A stretch of DNA of 64,000 bases from NCBI GenBank assembly GCA_963530515.1, contig CAUSEC010000006.1:110338-174337 (forward strand), read 5' to 3'. This document shows positions 26,828-35,187 of the stretch, piece by piece. The notes below the pieces were generated by a model. The model made no database searches. It was not told the DNA's origin and saw only the letters and a list, made by a program, of their open reading frames with translations. A program made the position numbers and the translations under genes. The stretch is from CBFFRJ01 sp963530515. Lineage in GTDB: Bacteria; Pseudomonadota; Gammaproteobacteria; Enterobacterales; Enterobacteriaceae. Within the stretch, counting starts at the first letter, position 1. Every line of letters starts with the position of its first letter.

Positions 26828-28123
26828 ATGTCGGCAACACCACTTTGGTTGGTCCAGAACGTCCATTTGCCTGGGCGGGAAGGGTTATGGCAGGTCGCGA
26901 TTGAGAAAGGACACTTCGGTGAGATCTCTCCCATGGGAGCGGTGCAGAACGAAAGTTATGAGGTACTGAATGCGCGCGGCGGGCTGGCTATCCCTCCGTT
27001 TATAGAGCCGCATATTCATCTGGACACCACCCAGACGGCAGGCGAGCCGAACTGGAACCAGTCCGGCACGCTCTTTGAGGGCATTGAACGCTGGGCTGAA
27101 CGCAAAGCCATGCTCAGTCATGAGGATGTTAAACAGCGCGCGTGGCAAACCCTGAAGTGGCAAATGGCGAACGGCATTCAGTATGTCCGTACCCACGTCG
27201 ACGTCTCCGATCCCAGCCTGACGGCGCTGAAAGCGATGCTGGAAGTCAAACAGGAGGTCGCGCCCTGGATAGATCTGCAAATCGTTGCTTTCCCGCAAGA
27301 GGGAATTTTGTCTTACCCCAACGGGGCTGCACTGCTTGAAGAGGCGCTGCAACTCGGTGCTGACGTGGTAGGTGCGATTCCGCACTTTGAATTCACCCGC
27401 GAATACGGCGTGGAATCACTCCACATCGCGTTTGAGCTGGCGAAGAAATACGACCGGCCGCTGGATATTCATTGTGATGAAATCGACGACGAGCAGTCGC
27501 GCTTTGTGGAAACCGTTGCGGCGCTGGCGCTGAAAATGGAGATGGGCGAGCGGGTGACGGCCAGCCATACCACGGCGATGCACTCCTACAACGGGGCCTA
27601 CACCTCACGTTTGTTTCGTCTGCTGAAACTTTCCGGGATTAACTTCGTCGCCAACCCGCTGGTCAATATCCACCTGCAGGGGCGTTTTGATGACTATCCG
27701 AAGCGGCGTGGGATTACGCGCGTCAAAGAGCTGCTGGCGGCAGGTATCAACGTCTGTTTCGGGCATGATGATGTGTTCGACCCCTGGTATCCGCTGGGTA
27801 CCGGCAATATGTTGCAGGTCTTGCACATGGGGCTGCACGTCTGCCAACTGATGGGGTATCAGCAGATTGATGATGGGTTGAAACTGATTACCCACAACAG
27901 CGCGCGCACGTTCGGCCTGAAAAATTACGGTATTGAGACAGGAAACCCGGCGAACATGATTATTTTGCCGGTCACCAGCGGTTTTGATGCCGTGCGCTGT
28001 CAGTCGCCGGTGCGCTGGTCGATTCGTCAGGGGCGGATTATTGCCACCACGCAACTGCCGCAAAGTTGGGTGCAAACCGACAGCGGCGGTGAAGAAGTGC
28101 TGTTTAGTCGCCCGGCAAAGTGA
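26828..28123 (+). CDS. codA: Cytosine deaminase
   Basis: Hydrolyses cytosine to uracil and ammonia in pyrimidine salvage; cytosolic amidohydrolase. The 431-residue product has metal ligands in EPHIHLDTTQT, LDIHCDEIDDEQ (histidine ligand and catalytic glutamate), TASHTTAMHSY and GHDDVFDPWYP (aspartate ligand). I chose ATG 26828, well spaced from AGGGGGT at 26815-26821, over an upstream GTG at 26804. The cytosine permease gene codB, its operon partner in E. coli, is absent. It lies where E. coli has tsgA. Confidence 0.93.
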   Translation: MSATPLWLVQNVHLPGREGLWQVAIEKGHFGEISPMGAVQNESYEVLNARGGLAIPPFIEPHIHLDTTQTAGEPNWNQSGTLFEGIERWAERKAMLSHEDVKQRAWQTLKWQMANGIQYVRTHVDVSDPSLTALKAMLEVKQEVAPWIDLQIVAFPQEGILSYPNGAALLEEALQLGADVVGAIPHFEFTREYGVESLHIAFELAKKYDRPLDIHCDEIDDEQSRFVETVAALALKMEMGERVTASHTTAMHSYNGAYTSRLFRLLKLSGINFVANPLVNIHLQGRFDDYPKRRGITRVKELLAAGINVCFGHDDVFDPWYPLGTGNMLQVLHMGLHVCQLMGYQQIDDGLKLITHNSARTFGLKNYGIETGNPANMIILPVTSGFDAVRCQSPVRWSIRQGRIIATTQLPQSWVQTDSGGEEVLFSRPAK

Positions 28124-28275
28124 AGGCGGTAGCAGAATGGCCACGCGGTGCGTGGTCAGTTCAGTTTACATGTGTTTCAATTGCGTAAAATTAAGTAAAA
28201 GGCTGGCCTGCTGGCGGACTGCTCTTTAGAATCAAGCCACTCGCTTTCTTACCTGCATTTCGTTAAGGAAACCTC

Positions 28276-28848
28276 ATGGTTAAATCGACTCTGGCGGCTT
28301 TTGCGGCTGTATGTGCCCTCTCTGTGATCTCCACGTCCGCACTCGCGGCGAAAGGCGATCCTCATGTTCTGCTCACCACCTCCGCCGGCAACATCGAACT
28401 GGAGCTGGACAAACAGAAAGCCCCCGTTTCGGTGAAAAACTTTGTCGATTATGTGAACAGTGGCTTTTACAACAACACCACTTTTCACCGCGTAATCCCG
28501 GGTTTCATGGTTCAGGGCGGTGGTTTCACCGAGCAGATGCAGCAGAAGCAGCCTAACGCGCCAATCAAAAACGAAGCCGACAACGGCCTGCGTAACACCC
28601 GTGGCACCATCTCCATGGCCCGCACGGCAGACAAAGACAGTGCAACCAGCCAGTTCTTCCTCAACGTTGCAGACAACGCCTTCCTCGACCACGGTCAGCG
28701 TGATTTCGGTTATGCGGTGTTTGGTAAGATTGTGAAAGGCATGGATATCGCGGACAAAATCTCCCAGGTGCCGACCCACGACGTCGGTCCGTACCAGAAT
28801 GTGCCGTCAAAACCGGTGGTTATCCTCTCTGCGAAAGTCCTGCCGTAA
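28276..28848 (+). CDS. ppiA: Periplasmic peptidyl-prolyl isomerase A
   Basis: Cyclophilin-type proline isomerase assisting folding in the periplasm. The 190 residues start with a signal peptide (MVKSTLAAFAAVCALSVIST, cleaved after ALA near residue 24). Cyclophilin core motifs include FHRVIPGFMVQGGGF and the FFLNVADNAFLD stretch. It stands alone between codA and yhfG-fic. The length equals that of E. coli PpiA. Confidence 0.96.
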   Translation: MVKSTLAAFAAVCALSVISTSALAAKGDPHVLLTTSAGNIELELDKQKAPVSVKNFVDYVNSGFYNNTTFHRVIPGFMVQGGGFTEQMQQKQPNAPIKNEADNGLRNTRGTISMARTADKDSATSQFFLNVADNAFLDHGQRDFGYAVFGKIVKGMDIADKISQVPTHDVGPYQNVPSKPVVILSAKVLP

Positions 28849-28955
28849 TCCTTTTCAGCACGGGTTGCTCTGACCCGTGTTGCCGCCCCCTCCCTGCGTA
28901 ACCCGTAAATGCTGCTTATACTTGTGGCAAATGAGCGAGATATCAGGGAGGCGTT

Positions 28956-29126
28956 ATGACCAAAAAACTCACCGACCGACAAAAATCCCGACTCTGGGAG
29001 CAGCAACGCAACGTTAATTTTCAGGCCAGCCGGCACCTTGAGAACGTTGAAAGCCCGCTGGTCACGCTGACGTCTGAAGAAGCCAATGTGCGCCTGGAAG
29101 CATTGAGGAGGCACTATGAGCGATAA
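28956..29126 (+). CDS. yhfG: YhfG, small Fic-associated antitoxin-like protein
   Basis: 56 residues, beginning MTKKLTDRQKSRLWEQQRN, preceded by AGGGAGG at 28945-28951. Its stop overlaps the fic start by 11 bases, so the pair is translationally coupled. Residues 25-30 (SRHLEN) fit the inhibitory-helix motif [ST]xxxE[GN] carried by class I Fic antitoxins, whose glutamate blocks ATP binding in the Fic active site. Matches the E. coli yhfG-fic arrangement. Inhibition of this Fic is inferred. Confidence 0.85.
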   Translation: MTKKLTDRQKSRLWEQQRNVNFQASRHLENVESPLVTLTSEEANVRLEALRRHYER

Positions 29127-29718
29127 ATTCGGCAACGGTCGCGATCCTTACCTCTACCCCGGCATCGACGTCATGCGTAATGCGCTGGACATCCACCAGG
29201 CGCAGCGTCTCGAACAGGCCGCGTACGAGCTGACTGCCTTGCGTGCCGCGACGCTTGAACTAGGGCCACAGGCGCGCGGCTTGCCCCACCTGTGCGCCAT
29301 CCATCGCCATATCTACCAGGATATCTTCCACTGGGCGGGTGAATTTCGCGAAGTCGACATTTACCAGGGCGACACGCGTTTTTGCCATTTCGAATACATC
29401 GAAAAAGAAGGCAATGCATTGATGCGCAGTCTGGAAGGTGAAGACTGGCTGCAGAGTCTTGAGAAAGACGAATTCGTGGCGCGCCTGGCGCATTACTACT
29501 GCGAAATCAATGTGCTGCATCCCTTCAGGATCGGCAACGGTATCACGCAGCGGATTTTCTTCGAACAGCTGGCACTGCACGCGGGTTATCAACTCGACTG
29601 GCGGGGAATCGAGCCGCAGGCCTGGGCCCAGGCGAATCAGGCGGGTGCGATGGGGGATCTGGCACCGCTCGGGGCCATCTTTGGCAAAGTGGTAAGCGAA
29701 GCGAACGAAACTGAGTAG
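29116..29718 (+). CDS. fic: Fic-domain protein (putative AMP transferase)
   Basis: 200-residue Fic-fold protein; family members transfer AMP from ATP to target proteins. The active-site loop is HPFRIGNGITQRIFFEQL. The histidine, phenylalanine, GNG and last arginine of HPFx[DE]GNGRxxR are kept, but the acidic residue and the first arginine are both replaced by isoleucine. E. coli Fic shows comparable decay, so activity may be weak or altered. Coupled to yhfG upstream; pabA follows after 30 bp. Confidence 0.92.
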   Translation: MSDKFGNGRDPYLYPGIDVMRNALDIHQAQRLEQAAYELTALRAATLELGPQARGLPHLCAIHRHIYQDIFHWAGEFREVDIYQGDTRFCHFEYIEKEGNALMRSLEGEDWLQSLEKDEFVARLAHYYCEINVLHPFRIGNGITQRIFFEQLALHAGYQLDWRGIEPQAWAQANQAGAMGDLAPLGAIFGKVVSEANETE

Positions 29719-29748
29719 AATAGGGCGGCACACATTTCCGAGGCCGCC

Positions 29749-30321
29749 ATGATCCTGCTTATCGACAATTACGACTCTTTTACCTGGAACCTGTATCAAT
29801 ATTTTTGCGAGCTGGGCGCGCAGGTAGACGTCAGGCGTAACGACGAGATAACGCTGGCAGACATTGCCGCGCTTGCTCCTGAAAAAATAGTGATCTCCCC
29901 TGGCCCCTGCACGCCTGATGACGCGGGCATTTCGCTTGAGGTCATTCGCCACTACGCCGGCGTGTTGCCGATCCTCGGCGTCTGCCTGGGGCATCAGGCC
30001 ATCGCTCAGGCCTTCGGCGCAAGTATCGTTCGCGCAAAGCAGGTTATGCACGGGAAGACCTCACCGGTTACCCATACCGGGGTGGGCGTTTTTCAGGGCC
30101 TCAATAACCCGCTGACGGTCACGCGCTACCACTCATTGCTCATCGATCCCCTCACGCTCCCGGACTGTTTTGAGGTCACGGCGCTGAGCGAAACGCAGGA
30201 GATTATGGGCATCCGCCATCGTCAGTGGGATCTTGAAGGCGTGCAGTTCCATCCGGAAAGTATCCTCAGTGAGCGGGGCCATGCGCTATTGAATAACTTT
30301 TTGCATCGCGCCACTTTTTAA
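29749..30321 (+). CDS. pabA: Aminodeoxychorismate synthase glutaminase subunit
   Basis: Class I glutamine amidotransferase that supplies ammonia to PabB for 4-amino-4-deoxychorismate in folate synthesis. The 190-residue protein opens MILLIDNYDSFTWNLYQYF, and the catalytic cysteine lies in LGVCLGHQAIAQAFG and the His-Glu pair in VQFHPESIL. It follows yhfG-fic, as in E. coli, and precedes argD. The alternative identity, anthranilate synthase component II, is excluded by the neighbourhood and size. Confidence 0.95.
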   Translation: MILLIDNYDSFTWNLYQYFCELGAQVDVRRNDEITLADIAALAPEKIVISPGPCTPDDAGISLEVIRHYAGVLPILGVCLGHQAIAQAFGASIVRAKQVMHGKTSPVTHTGVGVFQGLNNPLTVTRYHSLLIDPLTLPDCFEVTALSETQEIMGIRHRQWDLEGVQFHPESILSERGHALLNNFLHRATF

Positions 30322-30330
30322 TTGCCATTG

Positions 30331-30369
30331 AGTGATTTTTTATGCATATTTCGTGATTATATTTTCACT
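30331..30369 (+). promoter_or_regulatory. Tandem ARG boxes upstream of argD
   Basis: Two 14-base cores, TGATTTTTTATGCA (30333-30346) and TGATTATATTTTCA (30354-30367), each match the ArgR consensus TGAATnnnnATTCA with one mismatch per arm. They are 21 bases apart, the standard spacing of an 18-bp box pair with 3 bp between. Arginine repression of argD is therefore expected. Confidence 0.75.
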
Positions 30370-30400
30370 TCTGCTTCTTATTTAACAAGGGTGGGGTCAC

Positions 30401-31621
30401 ATGGCAACTCAGCAAGACGCAATCACGCGCGCAACGTTCGACGACGTAATTTTACCTATCTTCGCACCGGCTGAATTTATCCCGGTGAAGGGAAAAGGCA
30501 GCCTTGTGTGGGATCAGCAGGGCAAAGAGTATGTTGATTTTGCGGGCGGTATCGCGGTGACGGCGCTGGGGCACTGTCATCCGGCACTGGTTGAAACGTT
30601 AAAAGCCCAGGGCGAGACGCTGTGGCACATCAGCAATGTGTTTACCAACGAACCGGCGCTGCGTCTGGCGCGTAAGATGATTGACGCGACCTTTGCTGAG
30701 CGCGTGGTATTCATGAACTCTGGCACCGAAGCCAACGAAACCGCCTTCAAGCTGGCCCGTTATTACGCCTCGACTCGCCACAGCCCACACAAAACCAAAA
30801 TCATCGCCTTCCATAACGCGTTCCATGGCCGCTCGCTGTTCACGGTAACCGTGGGCGGACAGCCAAAATATTCTGATGGTTTTGGCCCGAAACCGGCCGA
30901 CATTGTGCACGTGCCGTACAACGATCTGCATGCTGTGAAAGCGGTGATGGACGATCACACCTGTGCGGTGGTGGTGGAGCCGATTCAGGGTGAAGGCGGC
31001 GTGACGGCGGCGACGCCGGAGTTCCTGCAAGGCTTGCGCGATCTCTGTGATGAACACAATGCTTTGCTGGTGTTTGATGAAGTGCAATGCGGCATGGGCC
31101 GTTGCGGCGAACTGTTTGCTTACATGCACTACGGCGTAACCCCCGATATCCTCACCAGCGCGAAAGCCCTCGGCGGCGGCTTCCCTGTCAGCGCCATGCT
31201 CACCACCCAGGACATCGCCAGCGCGTTCCACCCAGGCTCTCACGGCTCCACCTACGGCGGCAACCCGCTGGCTTGTGCGGTGGCCGGGACGGCGTTCGAT
31301 ATCATCAACACGCCGGAAGTGTTAAACGGGGTGAATGAGAAGCGCGAACTGTTCGTGAAGCATCTGGAAAACATTAACGCCCAGTTCAATGTGTTCAGCG
31401 ACATTCGCGGCATGGGCCTGCTGATTGGCGCAGAACTAACGCCGCAATTCAAAGGTCGCGCGCGTGATTTCCTGCTGGCCGCCGCGGATGCCGGTGTGAT
31501 GGTGCTGAACGCCGGGCCTGACGTGATGCGCTTTGCGCCTGCGCTTATCGTTGAAGAGCGCGATATTGAAGAAGGCATGAACCGCTTTGCTCAGGCGGTG
31601 GCGAAAGTGGTGAACGGTTAA
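30401..31621 (+). CDS. argD: Acetylornithine/succinyldiaminopimelate aminotransferase
   Basis: Class III PLP aminotransferase serving arginine biosynthesis (N-acetylornithine) and lysine biosynthesis (succinyl-diaminopimelate). The 406-residue protein has the cofactor-binding NSGTEANETAFKLAR, LLVFDEVQCGMGR and the Schiff-base lysine in TSAKALGGGFP. Preceded by GGGTGGGG-type leader sequence and tandem ARG boxes. It converges on yhfK; the two stop codons share four bases with no terminator between. Confidence 0.96.
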   Translation: MATQQDAITRATFDDVILPIFAPAEFIPVKGKGSLVWDQQGKEYVDFAGGIAVTALGHCHPALVETLKAQGETLWHISNVFTNEPALRLARKMIDATFAERVVFMNSGTEANETAFKLARYYASTRHSPHKTKIIAFHNAFHGRSLFTVTVGGQPKYSDGFGPKPADIVHVPYNDLHAVKAVMDDHTCAVVVEPIQGEGGVTAATPEFLQGLRDLCDEHNALLVFDEVQCGMGRCGELFAYMHYGVTPDILTSAKALGGGFPVSAMLTTQDIASAFHPGSHGSTYGGNPLACAVAGTAFDIINTPEVLNGVNEKRELFVKHLENINAQFNVFSDIRGMGLLIGAELTPQFKGRARDFLLAAADAGVMVLNAGPDVMRFAPALIVEERDIEEGMNRFAQAVAKVVNG

Positions 31622-33696
31622 CGCCGTAACCGGCGGTTCAACCAGATACCGTGATGTGGGCGCTGACGCCATGCTACCGACGAAATGGTGTGCATGGTGC
31701 TCAGATGCCCCAGAATACGTTGCAGATGCTGTTCCAGGGTGCTCATCGGGCCGTGGGTCATGGTCTCAGGCGCTTCCAGAATGTTTACATCCCCCGACTC
31801 TCCCGGCCCGTCATACTCCAGCCGCTGCTGACAGCGCTGCAGGGCAATCTCGCATGACTGTAAATACCGCTGCGCCAAATCCGGCGTGAGCATGGTGTGC
31901 TCGCGCGCCAGCGTCGTCATTGCGTTGATATGCTCGACAATAAACTGGCTGTGGGTGACCCACAGTTTCATATCGGACAGATAGCGCGTATCGAACCCTG
32001 GCTCCTGCATCGCCTGATTGAGCGAGTTGAATAACGCGTTGTGCGCCTGATTGACCCGCATGCGCTGATACGCCAGCGGCGTAGCCTCTGGATCGTTACT
32101 GAGGATCAGCCGAAGGGCGTCCTGATAGGTCTCCAGCGCGTCATGGGCGTTTCGGCGCAGCAGCCCGCTTTGCCATTGCGGCCAGAGCCAGACGATGCCG
32201 CCAAAGGCAATCAGGCAGCCAATCAGGGTATCGATAAGTCGGGCGACAATAAAATGCTCACCGTTGAGCGTCAGTAGCTGAATCGTATACACCGCCGTCA
32301 GTGTGAAGCCGACCGTCGCCCAGCCGTAGCTTTTACGGATGATGAGGTAACTTATCAGCGTGACGAGTAGCATACCGATAAGCGTGTAGCCCTCCGGCAC
32401 GTGGAAGTGCAGCGCGGCCCCGGCGATGAGAAGCCCAGCCATGGTGCCCGCCGCCCGGTGCAATATACGCACCCGCGTCGCACCGTAGCCGTTCTGGGTG
32501 ACCAGCATCACCGTCATCATAATCCAGTAGGGTTTGGGTAAATGCAGCGTGCTGCCCATCAGGCTGGCAATGCTCAGCATCACGCTGATTCTCGCTGCGT
32601 TACGCAAGGCCGCAGATTTGAAGGATAAATAGCTTTTCAGGGCCGGAATGAGCGGCAGACGACGCTGCTTCTCTGCCATTAGATCGCGGACATAGAGCGG
32701 GCGTTGGGTGCGTAGCACACGGGCAATCTGACTGAAGTGCCAGGCGCAGAACTGACCGACCGGGTTATCCGGGTGCTGGCGGGCGATTTTCTCCAGTGCG
32801 CCAATCTGCTTATCCATGTTGAAACGCTGCGGATAGCGGTGATACAGGATGTCGTCGGCGATTACCCGCAGTCGGGCTGAGACGGTTTGCGCATTCCAGC
32901 GGATCACCTGTTCAGCGTGGCTGCGTTCGACCAACTCCTGCACTTCCTGAGGCTGATGCAGGCTGACGGAGATGTGCTCCTGCAAATCCAGCGCCACCTG
33001 AAACACGCGGCGCAGGCGTTTGTAATCGCTGTTCTGGCTTGCCGCCAGCATGTGCAGCTGCTGGTAGCACTGGCTTATCAGGTCGACGGCTTTTTGTTGA
33101 CGCGCCAGCAGCGGCGGCAGGGCTTTCTCCGGGTCTGCGTGCTGGGTCAGCAGGCTGTACTTTGCTTCGCAATAATCGGCCAACTGGCGATAGAGCAAAC
33201 TCAAGGATTCACGCAGCGGCTGTTCTCGCCAGAGCCAGAACCAAAAGGCGTTAAACAGCCCGTACCAGAGCGTGCCCAGGCTGTAAATCAGCAGCGGCTC
33301 CCAGACCGGTTTATTACCTGCCAGGCTCAGCGTGAAAATAGCGGCAATCAGCGAGGCGGGCAGCAACCTGCCGTGTAGCGCGCTGATTTCAGCAGTCACA
33401 CCCAGCGTCAGCGCCAGCATGGTCAGGATGAGCGGCAGGGGGATGTTTTCCAGCAGTAAAAGCTGTACTGCAAGGCTACTACCAGCAAACAGCGTGCCGC
33501 CAATAATCACGCGTTTGAAGAAGCGTTTATGGGGCGTATCAAGACCGGCAATGTTGCAACAGGCAGGAACTAACGAGAAGAGCAGACCTAAATCCAGTCG
33601 ACCAATAATCAGGCCAACGGTCACAGGCAGGCATAACACCAGCGTTTGTCGCAGTGCATAGTTGATTTCGGGGTGATAAATCAGCCTGCGCCACAT
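31618..33696 (-). CDS. yhfK: YhfK, FUSC-family membrane protein
   Basis: 692 residues from ATG 33696 (MWRRLIYHPEINYALRQ). A longer frame from 33729 would start inside the crp terminator and is rejected. The architecture is duplicated: an N-terminal membrane half, a soluble alpha-helical part, a second membrane half (ARISVMLSIASLMGSTLHLP to GGIVWLWPQWQSGLL) and a helical C-terminus, as in fusaric-acid-resistance-like efflux proteins. The substrate is unknown. It lies directly downstream of crp, as in E. coli. Confidence 0.88.
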   Translation of the reverse strand: MWRRLIYHPEINYALRQTLVLCLPVTVGLIIGRLDLGLLFSLVPACCNIAGLDTPHKRFFKRVIIGGTLFAGSSLAVQLLLLENIPLPLILTMLALTLGVTAEISALHGRLLPASLIAAIFTLSLAGNKPVWEPLLIYSLGTLWYGLFNAFWFWLWREQPLRESLSLLYRQLADYCEAKYSLLTQHADPEKALPPLLARQQKAVDLISQCYQQLHMLAASQNSDYKRLRRVFQVALDLQEHISVSLHQPQEVQELVERSHAEQVIRWNAQTVSARLRVIADDILYHRYPQRFNMDKQIGALEKIARQHPDNPVGQFCAWHFSQIARVLRTQRPLYVRDLMAEKQRRLPLIPALKSYLSFKSAALRNAARISVMLSIASLMGSTLHLPKPYWIMMTVMLVTQNGYGATRVRILHRAAGTMAGLLIAGAALHFHVPEGYTLIGMLLVTLISYLIIRKSYGWATVGFTLTAVYTIQLLTLNGEHFIVARLIDTLIGCLIAFGGIVWLWPQWQSGLLRRNAHDALETYQDALRLILSNDPEATPLAYQRMRVNQAHNALFNSLNQAMQEPGFDTRYLSDMKLWVTHSQFIVEHINAMTTLAREHTMLTPDLAQRYLQSCEIALQRCQQRLEYDGPGESGDVNILEAPETMTHGPMSTLEQHLQRILGHLSTMHTISSVAWRQRPHHGIWLNRRLRR

Positions 33697-33701
33697 AGGA
33701 A

Positions 33702-33738
33702 AACAAAAACGGCGCACTGCCTGGGGCAATGCGCCGTT
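33702..33738 (-). terminator. crp terminator
   Basis: Read on the minus strand, ACGGCGCA...TGCGCCGT forms a strong stem, extended by TTGCC/GGCAG pairing, followed by TTTTTG. It lies between crp and yhfK. Confidence 0.85.
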
Positions 33739-33744
33739 CGGAAA

Positions 33745-34377
33745 TTAACGTGTTCCGTACACGACGATCGTTTTACCGTGAGCGGAGATCAGGTTCTGAT
33801 CTTCCAGCATCTTCAGAATGCGGCCAACGGTTTCACGGGAACAGCCCACGATCTGACCAATTTCCTGACGGGTTATTTTAATTTGCATGCCGTCCGGGTG
33901 GGTCATTGCGTCGGGTTGTTTCGCCAGATTCAGTAACGTCTGAGCAATACGGCCTGTCACATCGAGGAAGGCGAGGTTGCCGACTTTTTCCGAAGTGACC
34001 TGCAGGCGGCGTGCCATCTGCGAGGACAAGCGCATCAGAATATCCGGGTTTACCTGGATTAACTGACGGAATTTTTTGTAGGAAATTTCGGCCACTTCAC
34101 AAGCGGTCTTGGCGCGTACCCAGGCACTGCGCTCCTGACCTTCTTCGAACAGACCCAGTTCACCAATAAAATCACCCTGGTTCAGGTAAGAGAGGATCAT
34201 CTCTTTCCCTTCTTCATCCTTGATGAGCACAGCCACTGAGCCTTTGACGATGTAATACAACGTTTCCGCTTTTTCACCCTGGTGAATCAGCGTGCTCTTC
34301 GATGGGTACTTATGAATGTGGCAATGAGACAAGAACCATTCGAGAGTCGGGTCTGTTTGCGGTTTGCCAAGCACCAT
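33745..34377 (-). CDS. crp: cAMP receptor protein
   Basis: Global regulator that binds cAMP and activates catabolic promoters. 210 residues, identical length to E. coli CRP. The N-terminal cAMP-binding beta-roll includes IGELGLFEEGQERSAWVRAK, and the C-terminal helix-turn-helix is in QIVGCSRETVGRILKMLED. It is divergent from yhfA across a 308-bp region. It is the likely activator of the yhf operon site at 13.78 kb. Confidence 0.98.
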   Translation of the reverse strand: MVLGKPQTDPTLEWFLSHCHIHKYPSKSTLIHQGEKAETLYYIVKGSVAVLIKDEEGKEMILSYLNQGDFIGELGLFEEGQERSAWVRAKTACEVAEISYKKFRQLIQVNPDILMRLSSQMARRLQVTSEKVGNLAFLDVTGRIAQTLLNLAKQPDAMTHPDGMQIKITRQEIGQIVGCSRETVGRILKMLEDQNLISAHGKTIVVYGTR

Positions 34378-34685
34378 GCGCGGTTATCCTCTGTTATAAG
34401 CTGGCTCCAGACTCAGGATCTGCGCCCTGTGACTGGGGTTGCAATCTGTCTTCCCGATACCTGGGAAGTGCACCGTCAGACATGTCTGCGGCCTGTAAGA
34501 TGTGATGTCCTCTGCGTACATGCAGTACATCAATGTATCACTGTAGCATCCAGACTGTTTTAGCATAGGTTTTGCTGCCTGTCTCCTGGTGTCTCGCTTC
34601 AGCTTGACGCAGGTCGCCTTCCGTTGCGACTTTTCTTATGTACGCGTAATCTGTAGAGAAAATTGCTACTCCGGAGTGAATCAAA
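34378..34685. promoter_or_regulatory. crp-yhfA divergent regulatory region
   Basis: 308 bases with no gene. In E. coli this interval carries the crp promoter, autoregulatory CRP sites, Fis sites and a divergent promoter. Here I see a CRP-like half-site TGTGATGTCC at 34500-34509 but cannot place the promoters exactly. A few small reading frames in this interval have no coding character. Confidence 0.55.
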
Positions 34686-35090
34686 ATGCATGCTCGTGTG
34701 AAATGGGTTGAAGGTTTAACGTTCCTTGGTGAGTCGGCCTCCGGGCACCAGATCCTGATGGACGGGAACTCGGGCGATAAAGCACCAAGCCCAATGGAAA
34801 TGGTGCTGATGGCCGCAGGTGGATGCAGTGCGATCGACGTGGTTTCCATTCTGCAAAAAGGGCGTCATGACGTGACGGACTGCGAAGTGAAGCTGACCTC
34901 CGAGCGCCGTGAAGAGGCTCCACGCCTGTTCACGCACATCAACCTGCACTTCATCGTGACAGGCAAAGCGCTGAAAGACGCGGCGGTGTCCCGTGCGGTG
35001 GATCTCTCTGCTGAGAAATATTGCTCAGTTGCGCTGATGCTGGAAAAAGCGGTGAATATCACGCACTCGTATGAAGTGATTGAAGCCTGA
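34686..35090 (+). CDS. yhfA: OsmC-family protein YhfA
   Basis: 134-residue cytosolic OsmC/Ohr-family protein. Members reduce organic peroxides through a cysteine pair. Here the conserved cysteines are in AAGGCSAIDVVSIL and in SAEKYCSVALML. The physiological role of YhfA is not established. It is divergent from crp, as in E. coli, and followed by a REP pair. Confidence 0.92.
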   Translation: MHARVKWVEGLTFLGESASGHQILMDGNSGDKAPSPMEMVLMAAGGCSAIDVVSILQKGRHDVTDCEVKLTSERREEAPRLFTHINLHFIVTGKALKDAAVSRAVDLSAEKYCSVALMLEKAVNITHSYEVIEA

Positions 35091-35095
35091 CAGAT

Positions 35096-35181
35096 GTTGC
35101 CGGATGGCGGCGTAAACACCTTATCCGGCCTACAGCGTATTTAGCGCGTAGGCCTGATAAGCGTAGCGCCATCAGGCAAGG
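35096..35181. repeat. REP/BIME palindromic unit between yhfA and prkB
   Basis: Two inverted REP-type sequences. One has GCCGGATGGCGGCG...TTATCCGGCC and the other the opposite-facing GTAGGCCTGATAAGCGTAGC...ATCAGGCA. They are separated by a short AT-rich spacer. This is a typical BIME between convergent genes, where it may stabilise 3' ends or bind gyrase or Pol I. Confidence 0.9.
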
Positions 35182-35187
35182 CTAAAT

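Noticed and set aside
33697..33729. Upstream start for yhfK
   Set aside because: This start lies inside the crp terminator hairpin, and the shorter MWRRL start matches the family.
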